A stretch of DNA of 64,000 nt, from positions 866,501 through 930,500 of the forward strand of contig CP072107.1 of the NCBI GenBank assembly GCA_022870705.1, read 5' to 3'. This DNA is from Oscillospiraceae bacterium CM. GTDB taxonomy: Bacteria; Bacillota; Clostridia; Oscillospirales; Oscillospiraceae. The translations under genes were made by a program, and so were the position numbers. Position 1 is the first letter of the stretch. Each line of letters starts with the position of its first letter. Of this stretch, positions 40,313-48,858 are shown in pieces. Under the pieces are notes generated by a model. It saw only the letters and a program-made list of their open reading frames with translations. It ran no database searches and was not told the DNA's origin.

Positions 40313-40807
40313 ATGAATGCCAAGCTCGTCCAATGTACCTGCGCGGAAGACAAGGAGAAGTTTTCCGAAATCGCCAATATCATTGACCTTTACAAAGACA
40401 AAGAAGGGAATTTGATTCAAATTCTGCACGCGTCCCAGGAGATTTACGGTTATTTACCGCCGGAGCTTCTGGACTTCATCGCCCGGGAGACGCACCGTCC
40501 GCTCTCGGAGGTCAGCGGTGTGGCCACGTTCTACTCTTTCTTCTCTACCAAACCGCGCGGCAAGCATACGATTCGCGTCTGCCTCGGGACGGCCTGTTAC
40601 GTTCGCGGCGGCAAAAAGATAATCGACGCGCTGGAGAAGACGCTGCATGTGGACGTCGGTGAGACAACAAAGGACGGTCTTTTTACCTTCGAGGTGGCGC
40701 GCTGTATCGGCGCGTGCGGCCTCGCCCCCGCCATGATGATTGACGACGTCGTCTACAAGCAGGTCAATCCCAATAAGCTCGACACGATTTTGTCGCAGTA
40801 CAAGTGA
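40313..40807 (+). CDS. Hydrogenase subunit, NuoE/HydC-type 2Fe-2S protein
   Basis: A 164-aa thioredoxin-like [2Fe-2S] protein of the NuoE/HndA/HydC family. Cluster ligands occur as CLGTACYVRGG and later CIGACGLAPAMM, the expected C-x4-C and C-x3-C pairs; the N-terminal helical part (LIQILHASQEIYGYLPPELLDFIA) is normal. It transfers electrons inside the electron-bifurcating hydrogenase. The ATG at 40313 follows AGGAGG. It starts a three-gene operon with the fused HydB and HydA, separated by 10 and 6 nt. Confidence 0.94.
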   Translation: MNAKLVQCTCAEDKEKFSEIANIIDLYKDKEGNLIQILHASQEIYGYLPPELLDFIARETHRPLSEVSGVATFYSFFSTKPRGKHTIRVCLGTACYVRGGKKIIDALEKTLHVDVGETTKDGLFTFEVARCIGACGLAPAMMIDDVVYKQVNPNKLDTILSQYK

Positions 40808-40817
40808 GGGGTATGAT

Positions 40818-43800
40818 ATGAGCCAGGAATTGATTGAAAACATCGCCGATTTAAAGCGGCGGCGCACCCAGTATAACGAAAAATCGGCGTCCTACGCCAA
40901 TCAGGTGCTCGTGTGCAGCGGGGCGGGGTGTGTCTCCTCCCATTGTGCCGAGGTCAGAGACGCCGTTATTGAAGAACTGCAGCACATCGGCAGGCAGGAG
41001 CATGTTCTTGTCCGGGAGACGGGCTGCATGGGCACCTGTGCCGTCGGCCCCGTCATGCTGATTCTCCCCGAGCGCGTCTTTTTCACAAAGCTGACGCCGG
41101 AGACAGCCAAATTAATCATCCGGACGTATTTCACAACCGGCAAGGTGCTGTCGGAATACACGTTCTACGACTATTCGTTGAAAAAACATGTGCCGAAAAT
41201 CGATGATATTGACTTTTTCAAGCAGCAGGTTAAAATCGCGCTGCGCAACTGCGGTGCCATAGAATTTGACAGCATTGACGCCTACATAAGCCGTGACGGG
41301 TATTTCGCCATTGCCGAGGCGCTGTATGAAAAAAGCCCGCAGGATGTTATCAACGAAGTAAAGAAGTCCGGCCTCCGCGGGCGCGGCGGCGCGGGTTTCC
41401 CAACCGGCGTCAAATGGCAGTCGGGCCACGATGCAGCCGGGGCGCGCAAATTTATCATCTGTAATGCCGACGAGGGCGATCCCGGCGCTTTTATGGACAG
41501 GAGCATTCTGGAGGGCGACCCGCACGCGGTTATTGAAGGCATGATGCTCGGCGGCTATGCCATCGGGGCGACGAAGGGCTACATCTACGTCCGCGCGGAA
41601 TATCCCATCGCCGTTGAGCGCCTGACAAAGGCCATTGACGACGCGCGGGCCTGCGGCCTTCTCGGTGGGAACCTGTTCGGCAGTGACTTTAAGTTTGATT
41701 TGGAGCTCCGCATTGGCGCGGGCGCTTTCGTCTGCGGCGAGGAGACGGCACTGATGGCGTCTGTCGAAGGCCGGCGCGGCGAACCGCGGCAGAAGCCGCC
41801 GTTCCCGTTCCAAGCGGGCCTCTTCCAAGAGCCGACGATTATCAATAATGTTGAAACACTTGCCAGCATCCCCGAAATCGTTCGGCGCGGCGGCACGTGG
41901 TACGCACAGTTCGGAACGGAGAAGAGCACGGGCACAAAGGTGTTCGCGCTGGCCGGCGACGTTGTCAATACCGGCATTATTGAGGTTCCTGTCGGGATGC
42001 CGCTCGGTGATATCCTCTTTAGCATCGGCGGCGGCATGCGCGAGGGTAAAAAATTCAAAGCCGCGCAAATCGGCGGGCCGTCCGGTGGCTGCGTGACGAA
42101 AGAGAACCTGAATACCCCAACGGAATATGAAGCCATTCAGAAACTGGGGGCCATCATGGGCTCCGGCGGCCTGATCGCCATGAATGAAGACACTTGCATG
42201 GTGGACACGGCCCGGTTCTTCATGGATTTCATCAAGGATGAATCGTGCGGCAAGTGCAACGCCTGCCGTACCGGCACAACGCGGATGCTGGAGATTTTAG
42301 AGCGCATCACGCGCGGTGAAGGCCGCGAGGGGGATGTAGAGCTTCTCATCGAGCTTGGCGAGACGATCAAGGATACGGCGATGTGCGGCCTCGGCCAAAC
42401 GGCACCGAACCCTGTTCTCAGCACCATCAAATATTTCCGCGATGAATATGACGAGCATATCCGCAATAAATACTGCCGCGCGGGCGTCTGCGCCGATCTG
42501 TTCATATCGCCCTGCGAGAACACGTGCCCGGCAAATGTCAACGTCCCCGGTTATCTCCGGCTCATTGCCGCCGGGCGGTTTATGGACGCGCACAACCTTG
42601 TCCGGCAGGAAAACCCGTTCCCGGCTGTTTGCGGGCGCATCTGCACGCACCCCTGTGAGAGCAAATGCCGCCGCGGCACGCTGGACGAGGCCGTTGCCAT
42701 CCGGGAGCTCAAGCGCTACGTGGCCGATTATGCGTACAAAAACGAGCAGCCATTTAAAAAAGACGTCGTTTTCCCCAAAAACGGGAAGAAGATCGCGATC
42801 ATCGGCGCGGGGACATCCGGCCTCACATGCGGTTATTATCTCGTGCGCATCGGGTATGAAGTCGATGTCTTTGAGTCGGAATCGGTTGCGGGCGGCGTTT
42901 TAGCCTTTGGCATTCCGGAATACAGGCTGCCCAAAAAGGTGCTGCAGCATGAAGTTGACCTCATTGCGCAGGCGGGCGTCAACATTCATTTAAACGTTGA
43001 CGTTGCCAAGGATATCGCTTTCAAGTCGCTCCGGTCAAAGTATGACGCCGTCTACGTCGCCACGGGCGCGCAGTTCCCCGAAAAGGTGAATATTCCCGGC
43101 GAAAACCTGCCCGGCGTTATCCACGGCATTGACTTTTTAAAGAGCGTCAATCTGCGCCACGATGTGAAGCTGTCCGGCACCGTCGCCGTCATCGGCGGCG
43201 GCAATACGGCCATCGACTCGGCCCGCACGGCGGTCCGGCTGGGGGCGGACAAAGTGCTCGTCCTGTACCGGCGCACGCGGGATGCCATGCCCGCCTACGA
43301 TGAGGAAATCTGTGAAGCCGTCGAGGAAGGCATAGAGGTTATCGAGCTCGTCGCCCCTGTCCGCTTCATCGGCGGCCGCAACGGCCGCGTCTCCAAAATC
43401 GAGTGCGTCCGCATGACGCTCGGCGCTTTTGGAGACGACGGGCGGCGGAAGTCCGTCCCGGTTGAGGGGTCGAATTTCTTCATTGACGTCGATACCGTCA
43501 TCCCGGCCGTCAGCCAGTATTCAGACCTGCCGTTTATCCCGAAGAGCGAAATCGGCTTAACGCCATGGGGGACCTTCATCATCGACAACGACACGATGAT
43601 GACGACGATGCCCGGCGTCTTTGCGGGCGGCGACGTTGCGCGCGGGCCGGATACCGTCATCCAGGCGATTGCCGACGGCAAAAATGCCGCCGTCGCCATC
43701 GATATGTACCTTGGCGGCAGCGGGGTTTTGAACAAGGGTGCCCCGATCGACATCCCCGCCATAACGAGTGACGACGAGGTCGTCGAGCATCCGCGCTTTG

Positions 43801-43919
43801 AGATGAAAATGCTGGAGACGGAAAAGTGCAAAACGTGCTTTGACGAAGTCAACCTCGGGTACCATAAGCTCAACGCCATGGCCGAAGCGATGCGGTGCCT
43901 GCAGTGTGACAGGAGGTAG
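40818..43919 (+). CDS. HydB/NuoF-GltD fusion subunit of bifurcating hydrogenase
   Basis: A 1033-aa fusion. Residues 30-115: thioredoxin-like [2Fe-2S] domain (Cys33, 38, 70, 74). Residues 140-555: NuoF/HydB flavin domain with GLRGRGGAGFPTGVKW, CNADEGDPGAFMDR, CGEETAL and the 4Fe-4S motif CGKCNACRTG. Residues 560-640: two-cluster 4Fe-4S domain of the GltD/DPYD type (CENTC, CGRICTHPCESKC). Residues 655-1000: GltD-like FAD/NAD(P)H domain with IAIIGAGTSGLTCGYYL and VAVIGGGNTAID; four more cysteines end the protein. Usual HydB has only a short ferredoxin tail. The ATG at 40818 follows GAGGGG. It probably links NADH, ferredoxin and a second pyridine nucleotide pool. Confidence 0.93.
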   Translation: MSQELIENIADLKRRRTQYNEKSASYANQVLVCSGAGCVSSHCAEVRDAVIEELQHIGRQEHVLVRETGCMGTCAVGPVMLILPERVFFTKLTPETAKLIIRTYFTTGKVLSEYTFYDYSLKKHVPKIDDIDFFKQQVKIALRNCGAIEFDSIDAYISRDGYFAIAEALYEKSPQDVINEVKKSGLRGRGGAGFPTGVKWQSGHDAAGARKFIICNADEGDPGAFMDRSILEGDPHAVIEGMMLGGYAIGATKGYIYVRAEYPIAVERLTKAIDDARACGLLGGNLFGSDFKFDLELRIGAGAFVCGEETALMASVEGRRGEPRQKPPFPFQAGLFQEPTIINNVETLASIPEIVRRGGTWYAQFGTEKSTGTKVFALAGDVVNTGIIEVPVGMPLGDILFSIGGGMREGKKFKAAQIGGPSGGCVTKENLNTPTEYEAIQKLGAIMGSGGLIAMNEDTCMVDTARFFMDFIKDESCGKCNACRTGTTRMLEILERITRGEGREGDVELLIELGETIKDTAMCGLGQTAPNPVLSTIKYFRDEYDEHIRNKYCRAGVCADLFISPCENTCPANVNVPGYLRLIAAGRFMDAHNLVRQENPFPAVCGRICTHPCESKCRRGTLDEAVAIRELKRYVADYAYKNEQPFKKDVVFPKNGKKIAIIGAGTSGLTCGYYLVRIGYEVDVFESESVAGGVLAFGIPEYRLPKKVLQHEVDLIAQAGVNIHLNVDVAKDIAFKSLRSKYDAVYVATGAQFPEKVNIPGENLPGVIHGIDFLKSVNLRHDVKLSGTVAVIGGGNTAIDSARTAVRLGADKVLVLYRRTRDAMPAYDEEICEAVEEGIEVIELVAPVRFIGGRNGRVSKIECVRMTLGAFGDDGRRKSVPVEGSNFFIDVDTVIPAVSQYSDLPFIPKSEIGLTPWGTFIIDNDTMMTTMPGVFAGGDVARGPDTVIQAIADGKNAAVAIDMYLGGSGVLNKGAPIDIPAITSDDEVVEHPRFEMKMLETEKCKTCFDEVNLGYHKLNAMAEAMRCLQCDRR

Positions 43920-43925
43920 TCAGTC

Positions 43926-45938
43926 ATGAATATTACAATTAATAATAAACAGGTCACGGCCGACGAGGGCATGACCATTATCGAAGCCGCCAAACAAAAC
44001 GGCATCCACATCCCAAGCCTGTGCTGGCTTGAAGGGATTCACGAGTTCGGCTCGTGCCGCATCTGCGTTGTCGAGGTTGACGGGGCAAAGACCTTGATGC
44101 CCTCTTGCATGACAAAAATCAGTGAGGGCATGGTCATCCGCACAAATTCTGACAGAGTCCGAAGAGCGCGCAAGGTTCTTTATGAGCTTTTGCTTTCCGA
44201 CCACTCGAAGGACTGCCTCAGCTGCAAGCGCAATCAAAGCTGTGAGCTTCAGGAGCTTGGGAAAACGCTCGGCGTCGAAGTCACGCGGTTTGATGGCAAG
44301 CGGTCGGATTGCACCGTTGATATGTCTGTCTCTATTACGCGCGATTTGTCAAAATGCGTTCTGTGCCGTCGGTGCGTCACCGCCTGCAACGAGATTCAGG
44401 GTGTCGGCATCATCAACGCGCAGAACAGGGGATTTAACACCGTCATCGGCCCGGCGCTGAAAAACCCGATCGGCAACGTCAACTGCGCTTTCTGCGGGCA
44501 GTGCACCGTTGTCTGCCCCGTCGGCGCCCTCAAGGAGACGGACGCCATCACAAAGGTCTGGGACGCCATCAACGACCCGGAAAAGCGCGTCGTCGTCCAG
44601 ACGGCCCCCGCCGTCCGTGTCGCCATTGCCGAGGAGTTCGGCAATCCGCCCGGCACGCGCGCAACCGGCAAAATGGCCGCCGCGCTGCACGCCCTCGGCT
44701 TTGACGATGTGTTTGACACAAACTTCACAGCCGACCTCACCATCATGGAGGAAGGCACAGAGCTTTTGTCGCGCCTGACAAATGCGCTGACAGGGGAAGA
44801 GGCCGTCCTGCCGATGATCACGAGCTGCAGCCCCGGCTGGATTAAATTCGTCGAGCACACGTATCCGGATAAGCTCGGCCATCTCTCAACGTGCAAATCG
44901 CCGCATACGATGCTCGGGGCACTGGCCAAATCCTATTACGCGGGCAAAATTAACGTCGACCCGAAAAACATTTTCGTCGTCTCCGTCATGCCTTGCACGG
45001 CCAAGAAGTTCGAGATCGTCCGTCCTGAAATGCAAAATGACGGCTGCCCGAATGTCGATGCGGTCATCACAACGCGGGAGCTGGCGTCGATGATCAAAGA
45101 AATGGGCATTGACTTTAATAACCTGGCCGATGAGGAATTTGACAATCCGCTCGGCATGTCAACCGGCGCTGCCGACATTTTCGGCCTGACGGGCGGCGTC
45201 ATGGAGGCGGCTCTGCGCACGGCGTATGAGCTCGTCACGGGGCGGGAAATTCCGTTTGACGGATTGCACGTCACGCCCATCGTCGGTCTCGACCGCGTCA
45301 AAGAGGCGTCCATCACCATCGAGAACCCGAAGGATGCCTACAAGCATTTGAGCGGCGTGACCTTAAAAGTCGCCGTCACGAGCGGTCTCAAAGGCGCCAA
45401 CCAGCTCATGGAGCAGGTGGCTGCGGGCCAGTCCCCGTACCACTTTATTGAAGTGATGGGCTGCCCCGGCGGGTGCATCACGGGCGGCGGCCAGCCGCGC
45501 TCGGACGACCCGGCCGTTCGCCAAAAGCGATTGGAGGGGATCTATTCGGAGGACGAGAGCAAAACGCTGCGCAAGTCGCATGAGAACCCGTACGTCGCTG
45601 CGCTGTACAAAGAATTCCTGGAGTATCCGAACAGCCACGCCTCGCACAAGTATCTTCACACGCATTACGTGCGCCGTGGTATTGGCAACGAGATGACGGA
45701 GCAACGCTTCGCCGTCGCGGCGCCCACCGCGAAAAAACCGGCGCGGGAGGTTGTTAGAGGCCATCGGGCTGCGGCGGCACCCGCCGACGGCAGAGACGTT
45801 TTTGCCGGTGTTCAAACGGTTCAGGTTCTTTCGCTTGAGGCGGAGAACACAAAGCTTAAAAGTGAGCTGGCCGACACTGCCGAAACGGTCGAAATTCTTA
45901 AAAACGTCATATCCGATTACCTCAAAAGAGACAGATAG
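43926..45938 (+). CDS. [FeFe]-hydrogenase catalytic subunit HydA
   Basis: A 670-aa iron-only hydrogenase making or consuming H2. N-terminal [2Fe-2S] (CWLEGIHEFGSCRICVVE), a His/Cys cluster (DHSKDCLSCKRNQSC), two 4Fe-4S clusters (CVLCRRCVTAC, CAFCGQCTVVCPVG), then the H-cluster motifs TSCSPGW (299), MPCTAKK (355) and MGCPGGCITGGGQP (512). The small-subunit-like C-terminal part runs to about residue 585. A further 85 residues follow, ending in a charged coiled coil (SLEAENTKLKSELADTAETV), not typical of HydA. It is the last gene of the operon, six bases after the fused HydB. Confidence 0.96.
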   Translation: MNITINNKQVTADEGMTIIEAAKQNGIHIPSLCWLEGIHEFGSCRICVVEVDGAKTLMPSCMTKISEGMVIRTNSDRVRRARKVLYELLLSDHSKDCLSCKRNQSCELQELGKTLGVEVTRFDGKRSDCTVDMSVSITRDLSKCVLCRRCVTACNEIQGVGIINAQNRGFNTVIGPALKNPIGNVNCAFCGQCTVVCPVGALKETDAITKVWDAINDPEKRVVVQTAPAVRVAIAEEFGNPPGTRATGKMAAALHALGFDDVFDTNFTADLTIMEEGTELLSRLTNALTGEEAVLPMITSCSPGWIKFVEHTYPDKLGHLSTCKSPHTMLGALAKSYYAGKINVDPKNIFVVSVMPCTAKKFEIVRPEMQNDGCPNVDAVITTRELASMIKEMGIDFNNLADEEFDNPLGMSTGAADIFGLTGGVMEAALRTAYELVTGREIPFDGLHVTPIVGLDRVKEASITIENPKDAYKHLSGVTLKVAVTSGLKGANQLMEQVAAGQSPYHFIEVMGCPGGCITGGGQPRSDDPAVRQKRLEGIYSEDESKTLRKSHENPYVAALYKEFLEYPNSHASHKYLHTHYVRRGIGNEMTEQRFAVAAPTAKKPAREVVRGHRAAAAPADGRDVFAGVQTVQVLSLEAENTKLKSELADTAETVEILKNVISDYLKRDR

Positions 45939-45950
45939 CAGGGGAGAACG

Positions 45951-45988
45951 GGAAACGGGGCGGTGCCGTCGCGCACCGCCCCGTTTCC
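45951..45988 (+). terminator. Terminator of hydrogenase operon
   Basis: A perfect 16-bp GC-rich stem (45951-45966 with 45973-45988) just after the stop. Confidence 0.75.
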
Positions 45989-46024
45989 ATTGCCTGAAAA
46001 TTGGTGTTGTAATTGGAGAGGAAC

Positions 46025-46030
46025 TATAAT
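46025..46030 (+). promoter_or_regulatory. Probable -10 box for orphan response regulator
   Basis: TATAAT at 46025-46030, with a weak TTGGTG (46001-46006) 18 nt upstream. Confidence 0.5.
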
Positions 46031-46080
46031 AATATAAAATCGTAACCTTCCGTGCTAATGTTGGTTTGGGAGGCGTTTGA

Positions 46081-46779
46081 ATGAGCGATATCCGTCTATT
46101 AATCGTGGACAGGGACGAGCATGCAAGGATGCTCGTTAAAAAGCTTGCCGAAAATTCCGGATATACGGCTGATACAGCGGCAGACGGCGTCACGGCCGTC
46201 AAGCTCTTCCGCCGGTATGATTACCAGCTCGTTGTGATGGATACAGAGCTGCCGTCCCTGGACGGCTGGAACGTTTGCCGGCAAATTCGAAAGCTCTCCG
46301 ACGTACCTGTTATCATCGTTAGCGCCCTCAACGGCGAGAACGATAAGCTCATGGCCTTTGACGCCGGGGCGGACGATTATTTGTGCAAGCCGTATTCCCA
46401 GCAGGAGCTGCTCGCGCGCATCCGCGTTTTTATTTACCGCTGCGCCGGGCTCAAAACACCGCCCAGAACGAAGATTACATACAGCGGGCTGTATATCGAC
46501 ACGGCCTCCCGCGCCGTTTTCGTCAATGACGCGGTCGTCAAGCTCACGCCGAAGGAGTACGATCTTTTGTATTTCATGTCCCAGAACCCCAACAAGGCGT
46601 TTTCCCGTGAGATGCTCCTCAATGAGGTGTGGGGCTACGAGTTCATCGGCTCGGACAGGACGGTTGACACCCACATTAAAATGCTGCGCGATAATCTTAA
46701 GCCGTATGACGCGTATATTGTCACCGTCTGGGGCTTTGGCTATAAATTTGTTGTGACAAGCGACCCGGCTCTGCTATAA
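46081..46779 (+). CDS. OmpR/PhoB-type response regulator, orphan
   Basis: A 232-aa two-component regulator. Receiver: acid pair in LIVDRDEHAR, phospho-acceptor Asp54 in VVMDTELPSLDGW, Lys103 in LCKPYS. C-terminal winged helix from about residue 130 (KLTPKEYDLLYFM, RTVDTHIKMLRDNLKP, VWGFGYKF). No histidine kinase gene is adjacent, so the partner is unknown. The ATG at 46081 follows GGGAGG. Its stop overlaps the stop of the convergent thiD by six bases, so the two transcripts must overlap. Confidence 0.94.
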   Translation: MSDIRLLIVDRDEHARMLVKKLAENSGYTADTAADGVTAVKLFRRYDYQLVVMDTELPSLDGWNVCRQIRKLSDVPVIIVSALNGENDKLMAFDAGADDYLCKPYSQQELLARIRVFIYRCAGLKTPPRTKITYSGLYIDTASRAVFVNDAVVKLTPKEYDLLYFMSQNPNKAFSREMLLNEVWGYEFIGSDRTVDTHIKMLRDNLKPYDAYIVTVWGFGYKFVVTSDPALL

Positions 46780-47574
46780 CCTGATGCCATAGGTGTGGTC
46801 GAGCGGGCCGCGCCCCTTGCCAATATCAAGACCGGCTTTGAGCGCCCCCGTCAAAAAGGCTTTGGCGCGGTGAACGCTTTCGGTCAGCGTCAGACCGCCT
46901 GCCAGATGGCAGGCAATAGCGGCGGACAGGGTGCAGCCTGTCCCATGCGTGTTCGGATTGTCAACGCGCGCTGTTTCAAACCAAATCGCTGTATTGCCTG
47001 CATAGAGCAGGTCGTCGGCGCAGCTGTTCAGGTGGCCTCCTTTCACAAGGACGCCGCCTTTTATTTTTTCCGCGATGGCTGACGCGGCGTAAACCATCTC
47101 GTCCCGGCCCGTCTTGCCGCTGCCGATTGGCAGCCCGCTTAAAACGGCCGCCTCCGGAATATTCGGCGTGACGACGGTGGCAAGCGGCAAAAGCGCCCGG
47201 ATGAGCGCTTCCTCCGCACCTGGTGAGAGCAGCCGCGTGCCGCTGGTTGCAACCATCACGGGGTCAAGCACAATATTCGTGGCGCCATAAACCAGAAGCT
47301 TGCGGGCAATGACCTCAATAATCTCCTGATTGGACACCATGCCGATTTTGACGGCGTCCGGCCGGATATCGGTAAAAATGCAGTCCAGCTGCTGCGCGAC
47401 AAAGTCGGGTGTTGCGTCCATAATCCCAAAAACGCCCGTCGTATTTTGCGCCGTCAGCGCCGTAATGGCGCTCATGGCATACATTTTATGTGCCGTGATC
47501 GTCTTGATGTCGGCCTGAATACCGGCGCCGCCGCTGCAGTCGGAGCCTGCGATGGTCAGAACCTTTTTAAGCAT
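46774..47574 (-). CDS. thiD: Hydroxymethylpyrimidine/phosphomethylpyrimidine kinase
   Basis: A 266-aa ribokinase-fold enzyme that phosphorylates HMP to HMP-P and then HMP-PP for thiamine synthesis. Motifs: TIAGSDCSGGAGIQADIKT, DPVMVATSG, TPNIPEAAVLSG and the catalytic/anion hole NTHGTGCTLSAAIA. The ATG at 47574 overlaps the preceding HAD gene by eight bases, so the long frame to 47898 is not used. It is the last gene of the TPP-riboswitch operon thiM-thiE-HAD-thiD. Confidence 0.95.
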   Translation of the reverse strand: MLKKVLTIAGSDCSGGAGIQADIKTITAHKMYAMSAITALTAQNTTGVFGIMDATPDFVAQQLDCIFTDIRPDAVKIGMVSNQEIIEVIARKLLVYGATNIVLDPVMVATSGTRLLSPGAEEALIRALLPLATVVTPNIPEAAVLSGLPIGSGKTGRDEMVYAASAIAEKIKGGVLVKGGHLNSCADDLLYAGNTAIWFETARVDNPNTHGTGCTLSAAIACHLAGGLTLTESVHRAKAFLTGALKAGLDIGKGRGPLDHTYGIRL

Positions 47575-48220
47575 TGTCCTCATTCCAGTCGGAAAAAGAT
47601 AGATAATAGCAGTCGGCAAGTTCCTTGATCCGATCCGTCTGCGCGTCGGCCGACGGGTCAAAAAGCGCTGTGACGCGAAAGCCCGACGCCTTCGCCGTCT
47701 TGATGGCGTACAGTGCGTCCTCAAAAACGACGGTGTCACACAAGGGTGTTCCGAGAGATGCCAGAGCCTGCAGGAATATTGCCGGTTCATCTTTCCCGGC
47801 GCCAACGTCCGTGCAGGTAAAAATCCCGTCAAAAAAGTGCGCGATGCCGGTCCGGCGCAGCGCCGCTTCAGCGAGATAGCGGTCCGTCGCCGTTGCAACG
47901 CACATTTTAACGCCCTCTTTGCGCAGACGGGACAGCGCCTGCATAACCCCGGCCTTCAGCGTGACGCGGTTATAGTAAAAGTCTTCAACCATGGCGTTGA
48001 TCCCGGCGATGATGTCATCTTCGCGCAATTTTATACCGTACACCGCGCAAAAATGCTCGCAGACCTGCTGAATGCTCATCGAGCTCACCGCCTCGCGGAC
48101 ATCGTTTCGCGGTGTGATGCCAAGGCTTTGGAGGTAGTCGGCCGCCACGTTATCCCAGACCACCATCGAGTCAAGCAGTGTGCCGTCCATATCAAAAATT
48201 GCGCCTTTATAATCAATCAT
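47567..48220 (-). CDS. HAD superfamily phosphatase in thiamine operon
   Basis: A 217-aa HAD hydrolase of the beta-phosphoglucomutase/phosphatase type. Motif I is FDMDGTLLDSMVVWDN, motif II VATATDRYLAE, and motif III/IV GAGKDEPAIFLQAL with VVFEDALYAIKTAK. The cap domain is helical (C1). It overlaps thiE by four bases (ATGA) and thiD by eight, so it is co-translated with thiamine genes; a role in dephosphorylating a thiamine precursor or phosphate ester is a reasonable inference, but a general phosphatase cannot be excluded. Confidence 0.9.
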   Translation of the reverse strand: MIDYKGAIFDMDGTLLDSMVVWDNVAADYLQSLGITPRNDVREAVSSMSIQQVCEHFCAVYGIKLREDDIIAGINAMVEDFYYNRVTLKAGVMQALSRLRKEGVKMCVATATDRYLAEAALRRTGIAHFFDGIFTCTDVGAGKDEPAIFLQALASLGTPLCDTVVFEDALYAIKTAKASGFRVTALFDPSADAQTDRIKELADCYYLSFSDWNEDNA

Positions 48221-48858
48221 TCATGCACCATCTCAGCTGAGAGCGCGCGCAGCGTTTTGGCCGCGCCCTCGATATCGCTTTCGGCAAAAAGCGCCGAGAC
48301 GACAGCAACGCCTGCAATCCCAGTTCCTTTAAGCCTACCGATATTATGCCTGTTTATCCCACCGATTGCAACAACGGGAATCGATACGGCCCGGCAGATA
48401 TTTTGAAGTGATTCGAAGGAGACGGCGTCGGCGTCTTTTTTTGTATCCGTCGGGAAGATGGCACCGACGCCGAGATAATCGGCCCCGTCGCGCTCGGCGC
48501 AGAGTGCCTGTTCAACGGTCTGGACGGAGACGCCGAGGATTTTATCGCCGCCGAGTGCCTGCCGCGCGTCACAGGCGCGCAGGTCGCCCTGCCCAACGTG
48601 GAGGCCGTCGGCCGCGCAGCCCACGGCAACGGCGACATTATCGTTAATAATGAAAGGAACGCCGGTACTCTCACAGATTGCCTTGATTTGAAGCGCCTCC
48701 TGTAAAAAGGCATCATCATTCAAATCCTTTTCCCGCAGCTGCAGGCACGTGACGCCGCCGCGCAGGCAGGCGCGGACCTGCTCGGCAAGTGTTCTCCCGT
48801 GCAGCCATGCTCTGTCCGTCACGGCATATAGCAAAAGGGCATTTTTATCGAACGTCAT
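48217..48858 (-). CDS. thiE: Thiamine-phosphate synthase
   Basis: A 213-aa TIM-barrel enzyme joining HMP-PP and thiazole phosphate to thiamine phosphate. Motifs: LYAVTDRAWLHG, GVTCLQLREKDL, PFIINDNVAVAV, DGLHVGQGDL and VVAIGGINRHNI near the C-terminus. The ATG at 48858 overlaps the thiM stop by 14 bases and the HAD start by four, so thiM, thiE, HAD and thiD are translated as a tightly coupled group. Confidence 0.96.
   Translation of the reverse strand: MTFDKNALLLYAVTDRAWLHGRTLAEQVRACLRGGVTCLQLREKDLNDDAFLQEALQIKAICESTGVPFIINDNVAVAVGCAADGLHVGQGDLRACDARQALGGDKILGVSVQTVEQALCAERDGADYLGVGAIFPTDTKKDADAVSFESLQNICRAVSIPVVAIGGINRHNIGRLKGTGIAGVAVVSALFAESDIEGAAKTLRALSAEMVHE

Noticed and set aside
41112-42068. 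318-codon minus-strand frame
   Set aside because: Antisense to the fused HydB gene; no start site or family resemblance.
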